Of a stretch of 64,000 bases of DNA, positions 56,074 through 64,000 are shown piece after piece. The stretch is taken from contig NZ_BAABEO010000025.1 of assembly GCF_039540195.1 (NCBI RefSeq), positions 129,874 through 193,873 of the forward strand. The letters run 5' to 3'. The notes beneath the pieces are model-generated. The model had not been told where the DNA came from. It saw only the letters and a program-made list of their open reading frames with translations, and did not search any database. Both the position numbers and the translations under genes were made by a program. The stretch is from Zafaria ginkgonis. Lineage in GTDB: Bacteria; Actinomycetota; Actinomycetes; Actinomycetales; Micrococcaceae. How positions within the stretch are numbered: position 1 is the first letter of the stretch; the number at the start of each line of letters is the position of its first letter.

Positions 56074-56510
56074 CTAGCCGCGGGGGGACGGGCCCCGCGG
56101 TCCGGGCCGACCGCCTCCCCGACGCCTCCTGCGCCATTCTCCCGTCACGGCGTTGCTGGCGGGATCGAGCTCGAAGAGTGTCCCATTTTGGGGCTCGACG
56201 CGGCCCCTGCGCAGCGCCAGGGCGTTCATGGTGGGGACAATCAAGCGGTCGTACAGTCCGGCCATGTGCGCGTGGATGGGGATGAAGCTTCCTTGGACCT
56301 TGCCCATCACGGCGACGCGCTGGGCTCCGCAAGGACAAGGCGGGTACCCGTGAGGGCGAACGCGTGGGCCGTTGCCCGTCCGATGCCGCTGGAAGCCCCG
56401 GTGATGACGACAACGCCGGACGGAGGAGGGCCAGCCTTCCTCAAGCTTCTCACGGCCCTATGTTCCCGGGACGGCTTGGGGCTCTGGCTGCGATGGGCGA
56501 GCTTCGGCAC
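56074..56510 (-). pseudogene. Internally deleted short-chain dehydrogenase remnant
   Basis: 56307-56510 encodes an SDR N terminus with VVVITGASSGIGRATAHAFA and stops at ASP. 56074-56310 encodes an SDR-like C terminus (SFIPIHAHMAGLYDRLIVP, ending in GTLFELDPASNAVTGEW). The middle of the protein, including the catalytic Tyr-Lys region, is missing, and the parts are in different frames. This is best read as one gene that lost about half its length. Confidence 0.75.
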
Positions 56511-56594
56511 GGGCCGTCAAGTGGTCTCGCCTCCGGGGCTGCGATGGTTGCCTGTGGGCGTTCAGCATAGGTCCCCCTGCTCCCCATGCACGGC

Positions 56595-57836
56595 CTAGTC
56601 GGGCCTGCCGACAACCACCTGCGATGGGCTGTGCGTGACGTAGCCGGTGGCCCAAGAGGAGAGAGCCCGCACCTTTTGCTGGAATCCGGGCAGCAAGGCG
56701 AGGTGCACCGCCAGCCAGGAAACGAACGCCAGCGGGCCTTGCAACTGCATACGCTTGCGGCCGATTTCGGCTACTGCGGCTCCGCGACCGACCATTGCCA
56801 TGTATCCCTTGTCCCAATAGGCAAACGGTTGGCGCGTGCCCCCGGTAAGGTCGGCATGAATGTTGCGGGCGGCCCATTTGCCCGACTGTTGGGCGACCGA
56901 GCCGAGCTGGGGCAGTTTGGTGCCCGCGGCATCGGTGATGTTGGCGGCATCACCCAGCACATAGACTCCCTCGGCTCCGGGTGCGGTCAGGTCCGGCAGG
57001 ACGTCGATGCGGCCGCCGCGCCCCTGCGCAAGGCCGGACTCGGTGACGATTTTTCCAGCCTGCAGGCCGCCGGCCCAGACCACGATCCGGGCGGGAATCA
57101 CGGTCCCGTCCGCGAGCGTGACGCCGTCGGGACGGACGTCGGTCACGCCCTGGCCCATGTGCAGCTGAACCCCGAGTTTCTCCAGCCGGTTCCTGGCGTA
57201 CGTCTGTGATTTGTCGGAGAACGCCATCAGTACGTTCGGCACCATGTCCACTAGATGGATGCGGCACCGGGACGCCAGGGCCGGCGAAAAGTACTTGGGC
57301 ACAATGTATTTGGCGTTCTCCGCCAAGGCACCTGCGGTCTCCACGCCGGTGGGGCCACCGCCGACCACGACGACGTCCGCCCGGCCCTCGGGCTCGCGGT
57401 CCGTCTCATCCAGGACCTTGGTGATCGCAGCGTTGAGCCGCGTGGCGTCGGCTACTGAGTACAGCGGATAGGCATGTTCCTCGGCGCCCGGAGTGTTGAA
57501 GAAGTTCGGGACGGCGCCGGTGGCAATGACCAGAATGCGTGACTGGTGACGGGAGCCATCGGCCGTGGTGACGGTGCGGGTGCCCGAATCGATCGCAGTC
57601 ACCTCCGCCGTGAGGACACGCACGCCTTTGATGCCCCGGAACACGGAACGCAGTGGCCGGGCCACCGCCGACACGCCGATCTGCGATGCCGCCACCTGGT
57701 ACAGAAGGGGCTGGAACTGATGGTAGTTGTTCGTATCGATCAGGAGTGCCCGAATGCCCCCGCGGCCCAACTCCTCGGCCGCGGTCATGCCGGCAAACCC
57801 GCCGCCAACCACGATGACCTCATACGTATCGTCCAT
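56595..57836 (-). CDS. ndh: Type II NADH dehydrogenase (NDH-2)
   Basis: 413 residues. FAD motif VVGGGFAGMTAAEEL at the N terminus, NAD motif VVVGGGPTGVETAGAL near residue 165, and the flavin-site segment VYVLGDAANI. A C-terminal amphipathic part (AFVSWLAVHLALLPGF) anchors it to the membrane. It passes electrons from NADH to menaquinone without pumping. ATG at 57836. Confidence 0.9.
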   Translation of the reverse strand: MDDTYEVIVVGGGFAGMTAAEELGRGGIRALLIDTNNYHQFQPLLYQVAASQIGVSAVARPLRSVFRGIKGVRVLTAEVTAIDSGTRTVTTADGSRHQSRILVIATGAVPNFFNTPGAEEHAYPLYSVADATRLNAAITKVLDETDREPEGRADVVVVGGGPTGVETAGALAENAKYIVPKYFSPALASRCRIHLVDMVPNVLMAFSDKSQTYARNRLEKLGVQLHMGQGVTDVRPDGVTLADGTVIPARIVVWAGGLQAGKIVTESGLAQGRGGRIDVLPDLTAPGAEGVYVLGDAANITDAAGTKLPQLGSVAQQSGKWAARNIHADLTGGTRQPFAYWDKGYMAMVGRGAAVAEIGRKRMQLQGPLAFVSWLAVHLALLPGFQQKVRALSSWATGYVTHSPSQVVVGRPD

Positions 57837-58086
57837 TCGAGCAACATACCGTGCGGGACAACCGTGAAACAGGGCGCGTGGTGGCTTTGCGTACAAGGAA
57901 ACTCCCAGGCTGATGCCTATGTGCGGAGACGGGCCGGTGAGATCCTCCAAAAATGGCCGCGGCAGGTGGAAGGGCCCGGGACGAACCCCCAAGACGTCCC
58001 GCGCCGTCGAAGCCCCTGCTGCGCGAGCCGTTTGGGTCGAAGCACCCTTATTGTCGGGTCGCCGTGCCTGCCGTACTGTCGGCGCC

Positions 58087-58434
58087 ATGGCGATCGAACT
58101 GAACAGGCCCGCGCTTGAGCACGCGCGGGCGCTGGTGCGCGACGGCAGCGTGGTGCGCGACGAGCGCGACGACTGGTCGGAGGCGAACCCCACGGCCGAG
58201 GAGGAGAACGCGTTCATCGAGAAGGAGGGGTGGACCGAGTACTCGCACTGGCACATGGGGATCGACAAGACCGAGAACCGCGAGACCAAGCAGGCCTACT
58301 CGTTCCCGTTCGGCGACTTCCGGAAGGTGCACCGGTCCGGCGTGATCGCCGGTGAGAGCCGGTCCGGGCAGAACGACTACACCGACATCCGCGACGCCCT
58401 GAAGGACCTCCTGGACCGCATCGACGCCGACTGA
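58087..58434 (+). CDS. Conserved actinobacterial protein of unknown function
   Basis: 115 residues. I recognise it as a widespread uncharacterised actinobacterial protein, with DERDDWSEANPTAEEENAF and YSFPFGDFRKVHRSGVIAGE. Soluble, acidic, no membrane segment. Monocistronic, ended by a strong hairpin shared with the next gene. Confidence 0.85.
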   Translation: MAIELNRPALEHARALVRDGSVVRDERDDWSEANPTAEEENAFIEKEGWTEYSHWHMGIDKTENRETKQAYSFPFGDFRKVHRSGVIAGESRSGQNDYTDIRDALKDLLDRIDAD

Positions 58435-58438
58435 CCGC

Positions 58439-58478
58439 GTCCGCACCGCCCGCCTGCGAGACGGCGGGCGGTGCGGAC
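58439..58478. terminator. Bidirectional terminator
   Basis: Stem GTCCGCACCGCCCGCC, 8-base loop TGCGAGAC, complement. 16 pairs, between convergent stops at 58434 and 58502. Confidence 0.88.
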
Positions 58479-58501
58479 GTCGCGGGGGTGGCCGTACGCC
58501 G

Positions 58502-58843
58502 TCAGACGAGCGGGTCGTACTGGAACGCCCGGACCTCCTGCGAGCAGCGGCAGGCGACCGCGATTTTCTTCGCCCATTCCAGCGCAGCCTCGCGGGAGGG
58601 CAGATTCAGGATGGTGTAGCCGCCGTCCAACCGCGTGCTCTGCGGGTAGGTGCCGTTCGTCACCGTGCCGTCACCGGCCACGAGGACGGGGGCGACGCCT
58701 TCGTCTATCCCGCCGCCGAAGACGTACACGCCGGCATCCTTGGCCTCCTGGATGACCGCGTGGGATTCGCGTACCACGTCGGGAAAATCCTCGTCCGAGA
58801 TCACCATGGCGGCGCTGGGGAAGGAGATGAGAAAGTGCGTCAT
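58502..58843 (-). CDS. YCII-related protein
   Basis: 113 residues, YCII-related / DGPF domain (PF03795), with YTILNLPSREAALEWAKKIA near residues 75-94. The fold is ferredoxin-like; biochemical function is mostly unknown, and some members pair with sigma factors. None lies nearby. ATG at 58843. Confidence 0.85.
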   Translation of the reverse strand: MTHFLISFPSAAMVISDEDFPDVVRESHAVIQEAKDAGVYVFGGGIDEGVAPVLVAGDGTVTNGTYPQSTRLDGGYTILNLPSREAALEWAKKIAVACRCSQEVRAFQYDPLV

Positions 58844-59029
58844 CCCTCGATCCTGCCGTGCGCCGGTGACATCGTCGAGGTGTTTCTCGATCAGCGCTTC
58901 CCGGCTCCGGTGGCAGCACGGATTCGGAGGTGCTGAAATTGTTAGGTGGAACCGGTTCTGCGCGGATGGGCAGTGCCGGGCGCCGAGAGGATCCGTGAAA
59001 GCCGTCGGCGGTGTGGAGGAGGTGGCTCC

Positions 59030-59251
59030 ATGGGCCGTGACCTCGGTCCGCTGCTGGTGGCCTTCGGGTTGCTGGTGGTTGTGGTGGGCGTGCTGGCATG
59101 GCGCGGCTGGCTTGCTTGGTTCGGACACCTTCCCGGGGACATCCGGATCGAGGGCGAGAACGTGCGCGTGTACATCCCCTGGGTCTCCATGCTCGTGGTC
59201 TCCGTGGGGATCAGTGCCTTGCTCTTCCTGGTGTCCCTCTTCCGTCGGTGA
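59030..59251 (+). CDS. DUF2905 small membrane protein
   Basis: 73 residues, two helices (about 6-24 and 50-70) joined by the family motif FGHLPGDIRIEGENVRVYIP. DUF2905 proteins are widespread and of unknown function. ATG after GGAGGAGG. Confidence 0.88.
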   Translation: MGRDLGPLLVAFGLLVVVVGVLAWRGWLAWFGHLPGDIRIEGENVRVYIPWVSMLVVSVGISALLFLVSLFRR

Positions 59252-59299
59252 TACCTGAGTTACGAGCCTCGATCCGGAGAGGGTCCGCGCCTGTGGGGG

Positions 59300-59767
59300 T
59301 CAGAGCTCGCGGAGGTAGCACAGCATCCGGTAATCCTGGCCCGGCTCGACATTGGTGAAGCCGTGACGTTCGTAGAATCGGCGGGTATCGACGTCGACCT
59401 CATCGACGTTGATGTGCACTTCGGCTGCGCCCCGCTCACGAACCCGGAGGATCGCTGCCGTCAGCAGGGCGGTGCCGATGCCTCGGCCGCGCAGACCGGG
59501 CTGCACATAGAGTTCCTCGAGCTGGGCCAGGGCCCCGTCGTAGTACGGGGTGGGCCGCAGGGTCAGAAACGCGAAACCTGTTGGCGTGTCGGGATCCCCT
59601 GACAGCAGTACCACCACGTCATCCCGGACCAGGAGGAACCTGAAACGGACGGCCAGTTCCTCTGCCGTCGGGCCAGGTGTCTCAAACTCGGCGTTGAAGT
59701 CGTACAGCAGGTGCCCTACCGCGCCGGCCTGCTCGGCCGATGCCAGGGAAACGTCGGTGGCCGTCAT
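59300..59767 (-). CDS. GNAT N-acetyltransferase
   Basis: 155 residues, one GNAT domain. Acetyl-CoA loop QPGLRGRGIGTALLTAA near residues 88-104, and the C-terminal FYERHGF. Single-domain enzyme; substrate unknown. Start ATG 59767; no strong ribosome site is visible. Confidence 0.85.
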   Translation of the reverse strand: MTATDVSLASAEQAGAVGHLLYDFNAEFETPGPTAEELAVRFRFLLVRDDVVVLLSGDPDTPTGFAFLTLRPTPYYDGALAQLEELYVQPGLRGRGIGTALLTAAILRVRERGAAEVHINVDEVDVDTRRFYERHGFTNVEPGQDYRMLCYLREL

Positions 59768-59916
59768 GGAGCCATCTTGAATGGTTGACCTCCACCTCCG
59801 GAAGTCCTGCCATCGGCATGGGGGACACCTGTGCATACACCGGCCGGCATGAGGGATCGACGCGCGCACAACCGCTGTCGTCAGGCAAACCACTGTTCGG
59901 AATCGGTGCTGCATGT

Positions 59917-59931
59917 CGTATGCGCCGTTAT
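59917..59931. repeat. Motif CGTATGCGCCGTTAT, copy 1
   Basis: First of three copies in 4 kb. The following bases are AGGC in place of the CGGC of copies 2 and 3. In the spacer (59768-60011) before the dehydratase remnant. Confidence 0.8.
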
Positions 59932-60011
59932 AGGCGTCGCTCGCGCTGGGGCTGCGACCCGGCGACGCAGCGACCCGTTATCGCGTAGGGAGGACGTCCG
60001 GGGCGGCGGGT

Positions 60012-60949
60012 TTAGGGCTGGTCGCCTAGGGTGCATGGATCGGTGTTTGCGCCGCAGATGATCACTGCGACGCGTTCCCCGTCGGCGGGCAGGTAGGCGC
60101 GCGAGGACAGGGCGGCCCAGGCGGTTGCGGCACCGTATTCGGCGGGGATGCGGTAGTCGCTCCACAGTTCCGCCCTGGCGGCGACGATGGCGGTGTCGTC
60201 TACGAGCACCGAAACCGGGGCGTGCGGGAGGCGATGTCGAAGGCGATGTCCCCGATGCGCCGGGCGCCTAGGGAGTCTGCCGCGACTCCGGACACGGGGA
60301 CGTCCACGGGCCGGCCCGCGGCCAGGGCGCCGTGCAGGGTCGGAATGGTGGACGGCTCGACCGCCACGATGCCGGCGCGGCCCGCCGCGGCGGCCGCCAA
60401 GCCCGCGTAGAGCCCGCCGCCGCCGACGGCCACGACGATCGTGTCGATGCCGGGTTCGTCCTCAAGGATTTCCTCCGCAATCGTGCCGGCTCCGGCCGCA
60501 ATCTCCAGCTGGTCGTAGGCGTGGGAGAACAGGGCCCCGCTCTGCCCGGCGTGCTGCAGCGCGCCGGCGTATGCCTCCGCGTATTCGGCGCCGACTTGGC
60601 GGACGGTTGCCCCGTACTCGAGTAGCCGTTCGACCTTGACTTTGGGTGCGGTCGTTGGAACGAAGACCGTGGCGGGCACCCCCAGCGCGGCGGCGGCATA
60701 CGCGTTGGCCAGCCCCGCGTTGCCTCCGGATGCCACGACCACCCCCGCGGCGGGGTCCAGTTCGCCGCGTTCCTGGGCGGCGAGCAGGCGGTTGAATGCC
60801 CCGCGGGCCTTGAAGACGCCGGTGTGCTGCATGAACTCACATTTCAGCCACACAGGGGCGCTCCCGGAGCCGCCGCGCAGCAGGGGCGTCCAACGCACAT
60901 GCCCCTCTATCCGGCGCCGGGCCTCCAGCACATCGCTTCTATCGATCAT
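60012..60949 (-). pseudogene. Threonine/serine dehydratase-like PLP enzyme with a frameshift
   Basis: 60200-60949 encodes residues 1-249 with the PLP lysine in FKARGAFN, the ASGGNAGLANAYA block and phosphate loop VAVGGGGLYAGL. Its frame ends early after RTPRFRCS. The missing C terminus (VLVDDTAIVAARAEL...) continues in another frame at 60012-60209. One base added to the GGGG run at 60217-60220 would restore the frame. It may be a true mutation or a read error. ATG at 60949 after GAGGAACG. Confidence 0.8.
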
Positions 60950-61300
60950 CGTTCCTCTGTTCCCTCGCGTCTTCCGCCGTGCCCACGCTGGGCCGGCAAC
61001 GGCTGGGACCGGTTGCGTCAGGTCCCGCCGCTCTTGGATTGTGTCAGCCGGCGGAAGGTGTCGGGAGCGGGTTGCCCTCGGCCCTGGATGGCGTGGTCGT
61101 TGGTGGCGGTCCAGTTGGAGAGGAAGAGAGACCGTCGTGGGACGGGGAACCGGACTGCGCAGTAAGGCGATGATGGGCACTCCCTGCCGGAAGCTATCTC
61201 AGCACTGCACGCCCCACACACAACCTCGCCCCGACCCCGCCCACTGGCGCCGCGGACGAAGGACCCGGAAGTCTCTTCACGAGACACCACACGCGTAATG

Positions 61301-61315
61301 CTTGCAATGCAAGCG
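61301..61315. promoter_or_regulatory. 15-base palindrome
   Basis: GCTTGCAATGCAAGC, symmetric about the central base pair, in a gene-free stretch. It looks like a regulator site, but no promoter can be assigned. Confidence 0.4.
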
Positions 61316-61330
61316 TTGCTTGGAGGCCGA

Positions 61331-61349
61331 CGTATGCGCCGTTATCGGC
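61331..61349. repeat. Motif CGTATGCGCCGTTATCGGC, copy 2
   Basis: Identical to copy 3 at 63933-63951 over 19 bases. Here GGCCGA before and TCGGCC after could pair as a short stem. Confidence 0.85.
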
Positions 61350-61644
61350 CGTGGGCGTCCTTGAGGGAAACATGCCGGGTAGGCGTTGTAGGTACGCAGG
61401 GAGCCGCGTGGGCGAGTCGTTCCCGCTATGTCCTGCTGGTAACCCGGGACGGTTGTCGGGGGTCCGCACCGTACGCGCGCCATATCGCTCGGTCCTGTTC
61501 CTCTGCGGACCGTACCCGCCCAAGCTGCCCTCCGTTCCACCCGCACTCGCGGTTGGCAGCGCTTCCACTCGCGTGGCTCCAGGTCCCGGCATGTCGCAAG
61601 CTCTCAACCACCCTTCGTGCCGGACGAGATCCGCGTCTGGCCTC

Positions 61645-62385
61645 CTAGCGTTCCGGGGCCGCGTCGGGGCGGAGGCGTTCCTGGAGTCCGGCGAGGAGGA
61701 TGGTGATGCCCTGGTCGAGTTCGTCCGCGCCGTCGTAGTCGGCGAGGACGGGGGCAAGGCTGCGCAAGTGGGGGAACTCCTTGGCCGGAAGCCGGTGCAG
61801 TCCCAGGCGCAGCAGGTCTTCGTTTTCCTCCGGATCGACGATGAGCTCCTGCAGTTCGTTCAGGATGTGGCCGTAGAGGTATCCGTAGTAGGCCCGGTAG
61901 ATGTGCAGGGCGTTCTCGGGGGAGAACCCGGCGTGGGTGAGCAGTCCCAGGATCTGTTCCAGGGGGCGCAGCGTCCCCAGCGGACGCAGGCCCAGCGGGG
62001 TGGACAGGGGCCGGGTGACCAGTAGGGGCACCACGTGGGGATGGGCCAGGGCCAGGGCCCGGAAGGCGTGGGCGGTCTGGCGCAGCTGGGACTGCCAGTC
62101 GGGGTCCGCCGGTTCGATCACCAGTTCCTGGATGACCAGTTCGGTGACGCCGTCCAGCAGTGCGGCCCGGTTGGGCGCGTACCGGTACAGGGCCATCGGA
62201 TCGCGGTCGAGGATCTGTCCCAGCCGGCGCATGGTGAGGGCGTCCAGGCCCTCGGTGTCCACCAGGTGCAGGGCCGCGGCGAGCACGAGGTCGCGGTTCA
62301 GGCGGGGGCGCCGAGTCCGGGCGGGGGCCGTGGTCGGCCGTCCTTCCTCGTTCGCGTCGTCTTCGCCGGTAGGCACGTCGGGCAT
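61645..62385 (-). CDS. TetR-family regulator
   Basis: 246 residues. DNA-binding helices at about 30-75 (LVLAAALHLVDTEGLDALTMRR, shown in part as ALTMRRLGQIL) and a TetR_C-type ligand domain that follows DPMALYRYAPNR. Members repress a divergent gene until a drug or metabolite binds. The divergent gene is the 94-residue membrane protein. Palindromes lie in the shared promoter. Confidence 0.9.
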   Translation of the reverse strand: MPDVPTGEDDANEEGRPTTAPARTRRPRLNRDLVLAAALHLVDTEGLDALTMRRLGQILDRDPMALYRYAPNRAALLDGVTELVIQELVIEPADPDWQSQLRQTAHAFRALALAHPHVVPLLVTRPLSTPLGLRPLGTLRPLEQILGLLTHAGFSPENALHIYRAYYGYLYGHILNELQELIVDPEENEDLLRLGLHRLPAKEFPHLRSLAPVLADYDGADELDQGITILLAGLQERLRPDAAPER

Positions 62386-62450
62386 CGGGATCCCCTCTCC
62401 TGGTTGCTATCCACCCTGCGGCCCCGGGAGGGCAGGTGGCTTGTTATTTA

Positions 62451-62481
62451 GTTACTCTACGGGTAACGTCTACATTGTAGA
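62451..62481. promoter_or_regulatory. Probable TetR operators
   Basis: GTTAC...GTAAC (62451-62467) and the perfect palindrome TCTACATTGTAGA (62469-62481) in the divergent promoter, 66 and 76 bases from the two starts. TetR proteins usually bind such sites. Confidence 0.6.
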
Positions 62482-62556
62482 AACTTTCGTGACGGCCCAC
62501 AAGGCGCCCCGGGAGAACCTGGCCGATCCGGCCGCCCCCATCTTTCAGGAGACACG

Positions 62557-62841
62557 ATGACCTCGAACACCTCTAGCCACAACACCGCCGAGACCACCCA
62601 CGCGAACGGCCGCGCCAGCAGCGGGGTCAAGGCCGCGACGAAGACCACCGAGTTCTTCGTCTACGTCGCCATGGTCCTGGCCACGGTCATCACGGCCCTC
62701 GTCGTGGGCGACAATGGCGAAAACACCGAGGACGCGTTCAACGCCGCCCAGGCGATGCAGTACATCACCTACCTCACGATCGGCTACATGCTCGCCCGCG
62801 GGCTGGCCAAGTCCGGCAACCGCCACGGCACCTACGCCTAG
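62557..62841 (+). CDS. Small conserved membrane protein
   Basis: 94 residues. A Thr/Ser-rich leader, then two helices (about residues 33-50 and 66-82) with VYVAMVLATVITALVVGD and YITYLTIGYMLARGLAKSG. I recognise the pattern from uncharacterised actinobacterial proteins. It is divergent from the TetR gene and probably its target. Function unknown. Confidence 0.78.
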   Translation: MTSNTSSHNTAETTHANGRASSGVKAATKTTEFFVYVAMVLATVITALVVGDNGENTEDAFNAAQAMQYITYLTIGYMLARGLAKSGNRHGTYA

Positions 62842-63190
62842 CCTCCAAACACCGCCGCACCCGATCCCGCCGGCGGCGGCGCGGACCGACGGCGGGAACA
62901 CACCGGACCGGCGTGCCCCCGGGAGAGGGTCGCCGGTCGTGTCGATGCGGTCGCCAGGGCGGCCCGCAGGGCCCCTTGGACACCCGCCTGCCGGATGCTG
63001 ACGGCTTTCCCTGCCACGAGGCCAGGATGCAGGCCCTTGGCCCACCCGGTGTCCAGCGACCAACGCCAGCACCTGGCCATGATCCGCTCGGGGCACACAC
63101 CAGCGCACCGCCGCGGAAAGGGCAGGCTGCCGCAAGCATCGACAGACCGTCTGCTTGCGCACGCACCCCTGCAAAGAACGGAAAGACCGC
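62842..63190. other. 349-base spacer
   Basis: No gene, terminator or clear regulatory site is seen except a weak ribosome site before 63191. Confidence 0.5.
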
Positions 63191-63517
63191 ATGAACGGGA
63201 AGATCGCAGTGAAGGTCGCCCTCGACTTGGAGGGCCGCGCGGCAAGCATCGTTGTCCGCGGACTGGTGGACTCCCGCAACGTGCAAGCGCTGTACTCCCT
63301 GGCCCACCGGGCCCATTCGCTCAACCCCGGTTTCGAAATCACCCTGGACCTAAGCGCCGCCCCCGCCGAACCCGAAGTCCTCGACGCGTTGCAGGCCTAC
63401 GTCTGCCTCCGACGCCTGCCCAAGCACATCGACCCCGGGCAAGCCGAGTGCAGGCTGCGCATCGTGACCGGCGAGCCGGCGCAGCAAACCATGTCGGACG
63501 GGACGATGGCCGTCTAA
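63191..63517 (+). CDS. Small soluble protein, STAS-like
   Basis: 108 residues. Strand-helix alternation and the run AASIVVRGLVDSRNVQALY with FEITLDLSAA recall a STAS (anti-sigma-antagonist) domain, but the conserved Asp-Ser phosphorylation site is not evident. ATG at 63191 after GGAAAGA. 93 bases before the cold-shock gene on the same strand. Confidence 0.6.
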   Translation: MNGKIAVKVALDLEGRAASIVVRGLVDSRNVQALYSLAHRAHSLNPGFEITLDLSAAPAEPEVLDALQAYVCLRRLPKHIDPGQAECRLRIVTGEPAQQTMSDGTMAV

Positions 63518-63610
63518 CCGTAAACCCCACCACCCTGCCGCCGGACCGTCTGCGCGCGGCAGAACCACCCCCAGGACCGGCAACGGGCACGCATAAACAA
63601 AGGAACGAAA

Positions 63611-63814
63611 ATGGCAACAGGCACCATCAAGTGGTTCAATGCCGAAAAGGGCTTCGGCTTCATCTCCAACGACGACGGCTCGGCCGACGTTTTTGCCCAC
63701 TACTCGGCGATTAGCGGCCACGGGTTCAAGTCCCTCGAGGAGGGACATCGGGTCGAGTTCGAGGTCGTCCAGGGCGACAAGGGACCACAGGCCAGCAACA
63801 TCGCAGCCCTCTAA
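63611..63814 (+). CDS. cspA: Cold-shock protein CspA family
   Basis: 67 residues with both RNA-binding motifs, KWFNAEKGFGFI (RNP1) and DVFAHYSAI (RNP2). It melts RNA structure at low temperature. AAAGGAACGAAA precedes the ATG. A short unstructured leader may exist upstream. Confidence 0.96.
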   Translation: MATGTIKWFNAEKGFGFISNDDGSADVFAHYSAISGHGFKSLEEGHRVEFEVVQGDKGPQASNIAAL

Positions 63815-63932
63815 AGCGACAGGCAGGCTCCCGCCGGCCGCGCCCCACGAGCGGCACGGAACCAGGGAAGGGCCCGAGGCCATGCAGTCGCTCTCCGAGG
63901 ATCGGTAGGCGTCTGATGCCCCGGGCCTCCGT

Positions 63933-63951
63933 CGTATGCGCCGTTATCGGC
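63933..63951. repeat. Motif CGTATGCGCCGTTATCGGC, copy 3
   Basis: Third copy, 118 bases after the cspA stop, near the end of the window. Confidence 0.85.
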
Positions 63952-64000
63952 TTTGGTTCGTCGGCCCGCAAGTACAACAACGGCTGGGCAAGGGAGCCCG

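Larger units (their letters stand above)
60950..61644. other. 695-base spacer without a supported gene
   Basis: Contains the palindrome GCTTGCAATGCAAGC (61301-61315) and copy 2 of the 19-base motif (61331-61349) 15 bases further on. Frames in this part lack coding character and good starts. Confidence 0.6.

Noticed and set aside
61298..61648. A 116-residue plus-strand frame that starts in the palindrome
   Set aside because: No ribosome site, Arg/Ser-rich shadow-like composition, and its start lies within repeat sequence.

Overview
The window is a high-GC actinobacterial chromosome segment that spans the replication origin. The set rpmH-rnpA-yidD-yidC-jag-rsmG-parA-parB on one side and dnaA-dnaN-recF-dciA-gyrB-gyrA-DUF3566-tRNA-Ile-DLW39-tRNA-Ala on the other, with parS sites of the TGTTTCACGTGAAACA type, is the classic Micrococcales origin region. 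Protein sequences and codon use point to Micrococcaceae (Arthrobacter, Citricoccus or a relative); the genus is my inference.

Layout. (1) 1-2.4 kb: end of a membrane protein gene, a PQQ-type sugar dehydrogenase lipoprotein and a two-domain GNAT enzyme. (2) 2.5-10.7 kb: a minus-strand catabolic/uptake operon (TctB, TctA, TctC, RraA-like aldolase, DUF1932 dehydrogenase, DctM-like permease, small membrane protein, cyclase-family hydrolase) facing a divergent IclR regulator; substrate unknown. (3) 10.7-18 kb: MFS exporter, a gene-free region rich in DnaA boxes, a small gene under a near-perfect DtxR/IdeR iron box, rhomboid protease, cyclophilin, an amphipathic-repeat membrane protein, glycosyltransferase, EamA transporter. 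(4) 18-36.7 kb: the origin core, tRNAs, gyrase, oriC on both sides of dnaA, ribosomal protein L34, RNase P protein, membrane insertase, ParABS, and polyphosphate kinase 2. (5) 36.7-47.8 kb: benzoate degradation. A LAL/LuxR regulator (benR) with four parS-like sites in its promoter, transporter benK, dioxygenase benABC with dehydrogenase benD, and divergent benE. (6) 47.8-58 kb: a homoserine-dehydrogenase-like gene, a second uncharacterised catabolic cluster (DUF3100 permease, M20 amidohydrolase, aldehyde dehydrogenase, 3-hydroxyisobutyrate-type dehydrogenase, RpiR regulator), a decayed SDR gene and a type II NADH dehydrogenase. (7) 58-64 kb: small conserved proteins, a frameshifted PLP dehydratase, a TetR/membrane-protein divergent pair and a cold-shock protein, with a 19-bp motif found three times in 4 kb.

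How it works together. Regions 2, 5 and 6 are each a regulator plus transporter plus enzymes, typical of a soil or surface actinobacterium that uses organic acids and aromatics. The most unusual signals are non-coding: a second, internally repeated DnaA-box cluster 15 kb from oriC, parS sites placed in the benR promoter, an iron box before an unknown 101-residue protein, and a repeat element that begins exactly at stop codons of two unrelated genes. I saw no CRISPR array, insertion sequence, prophage or rRNA.
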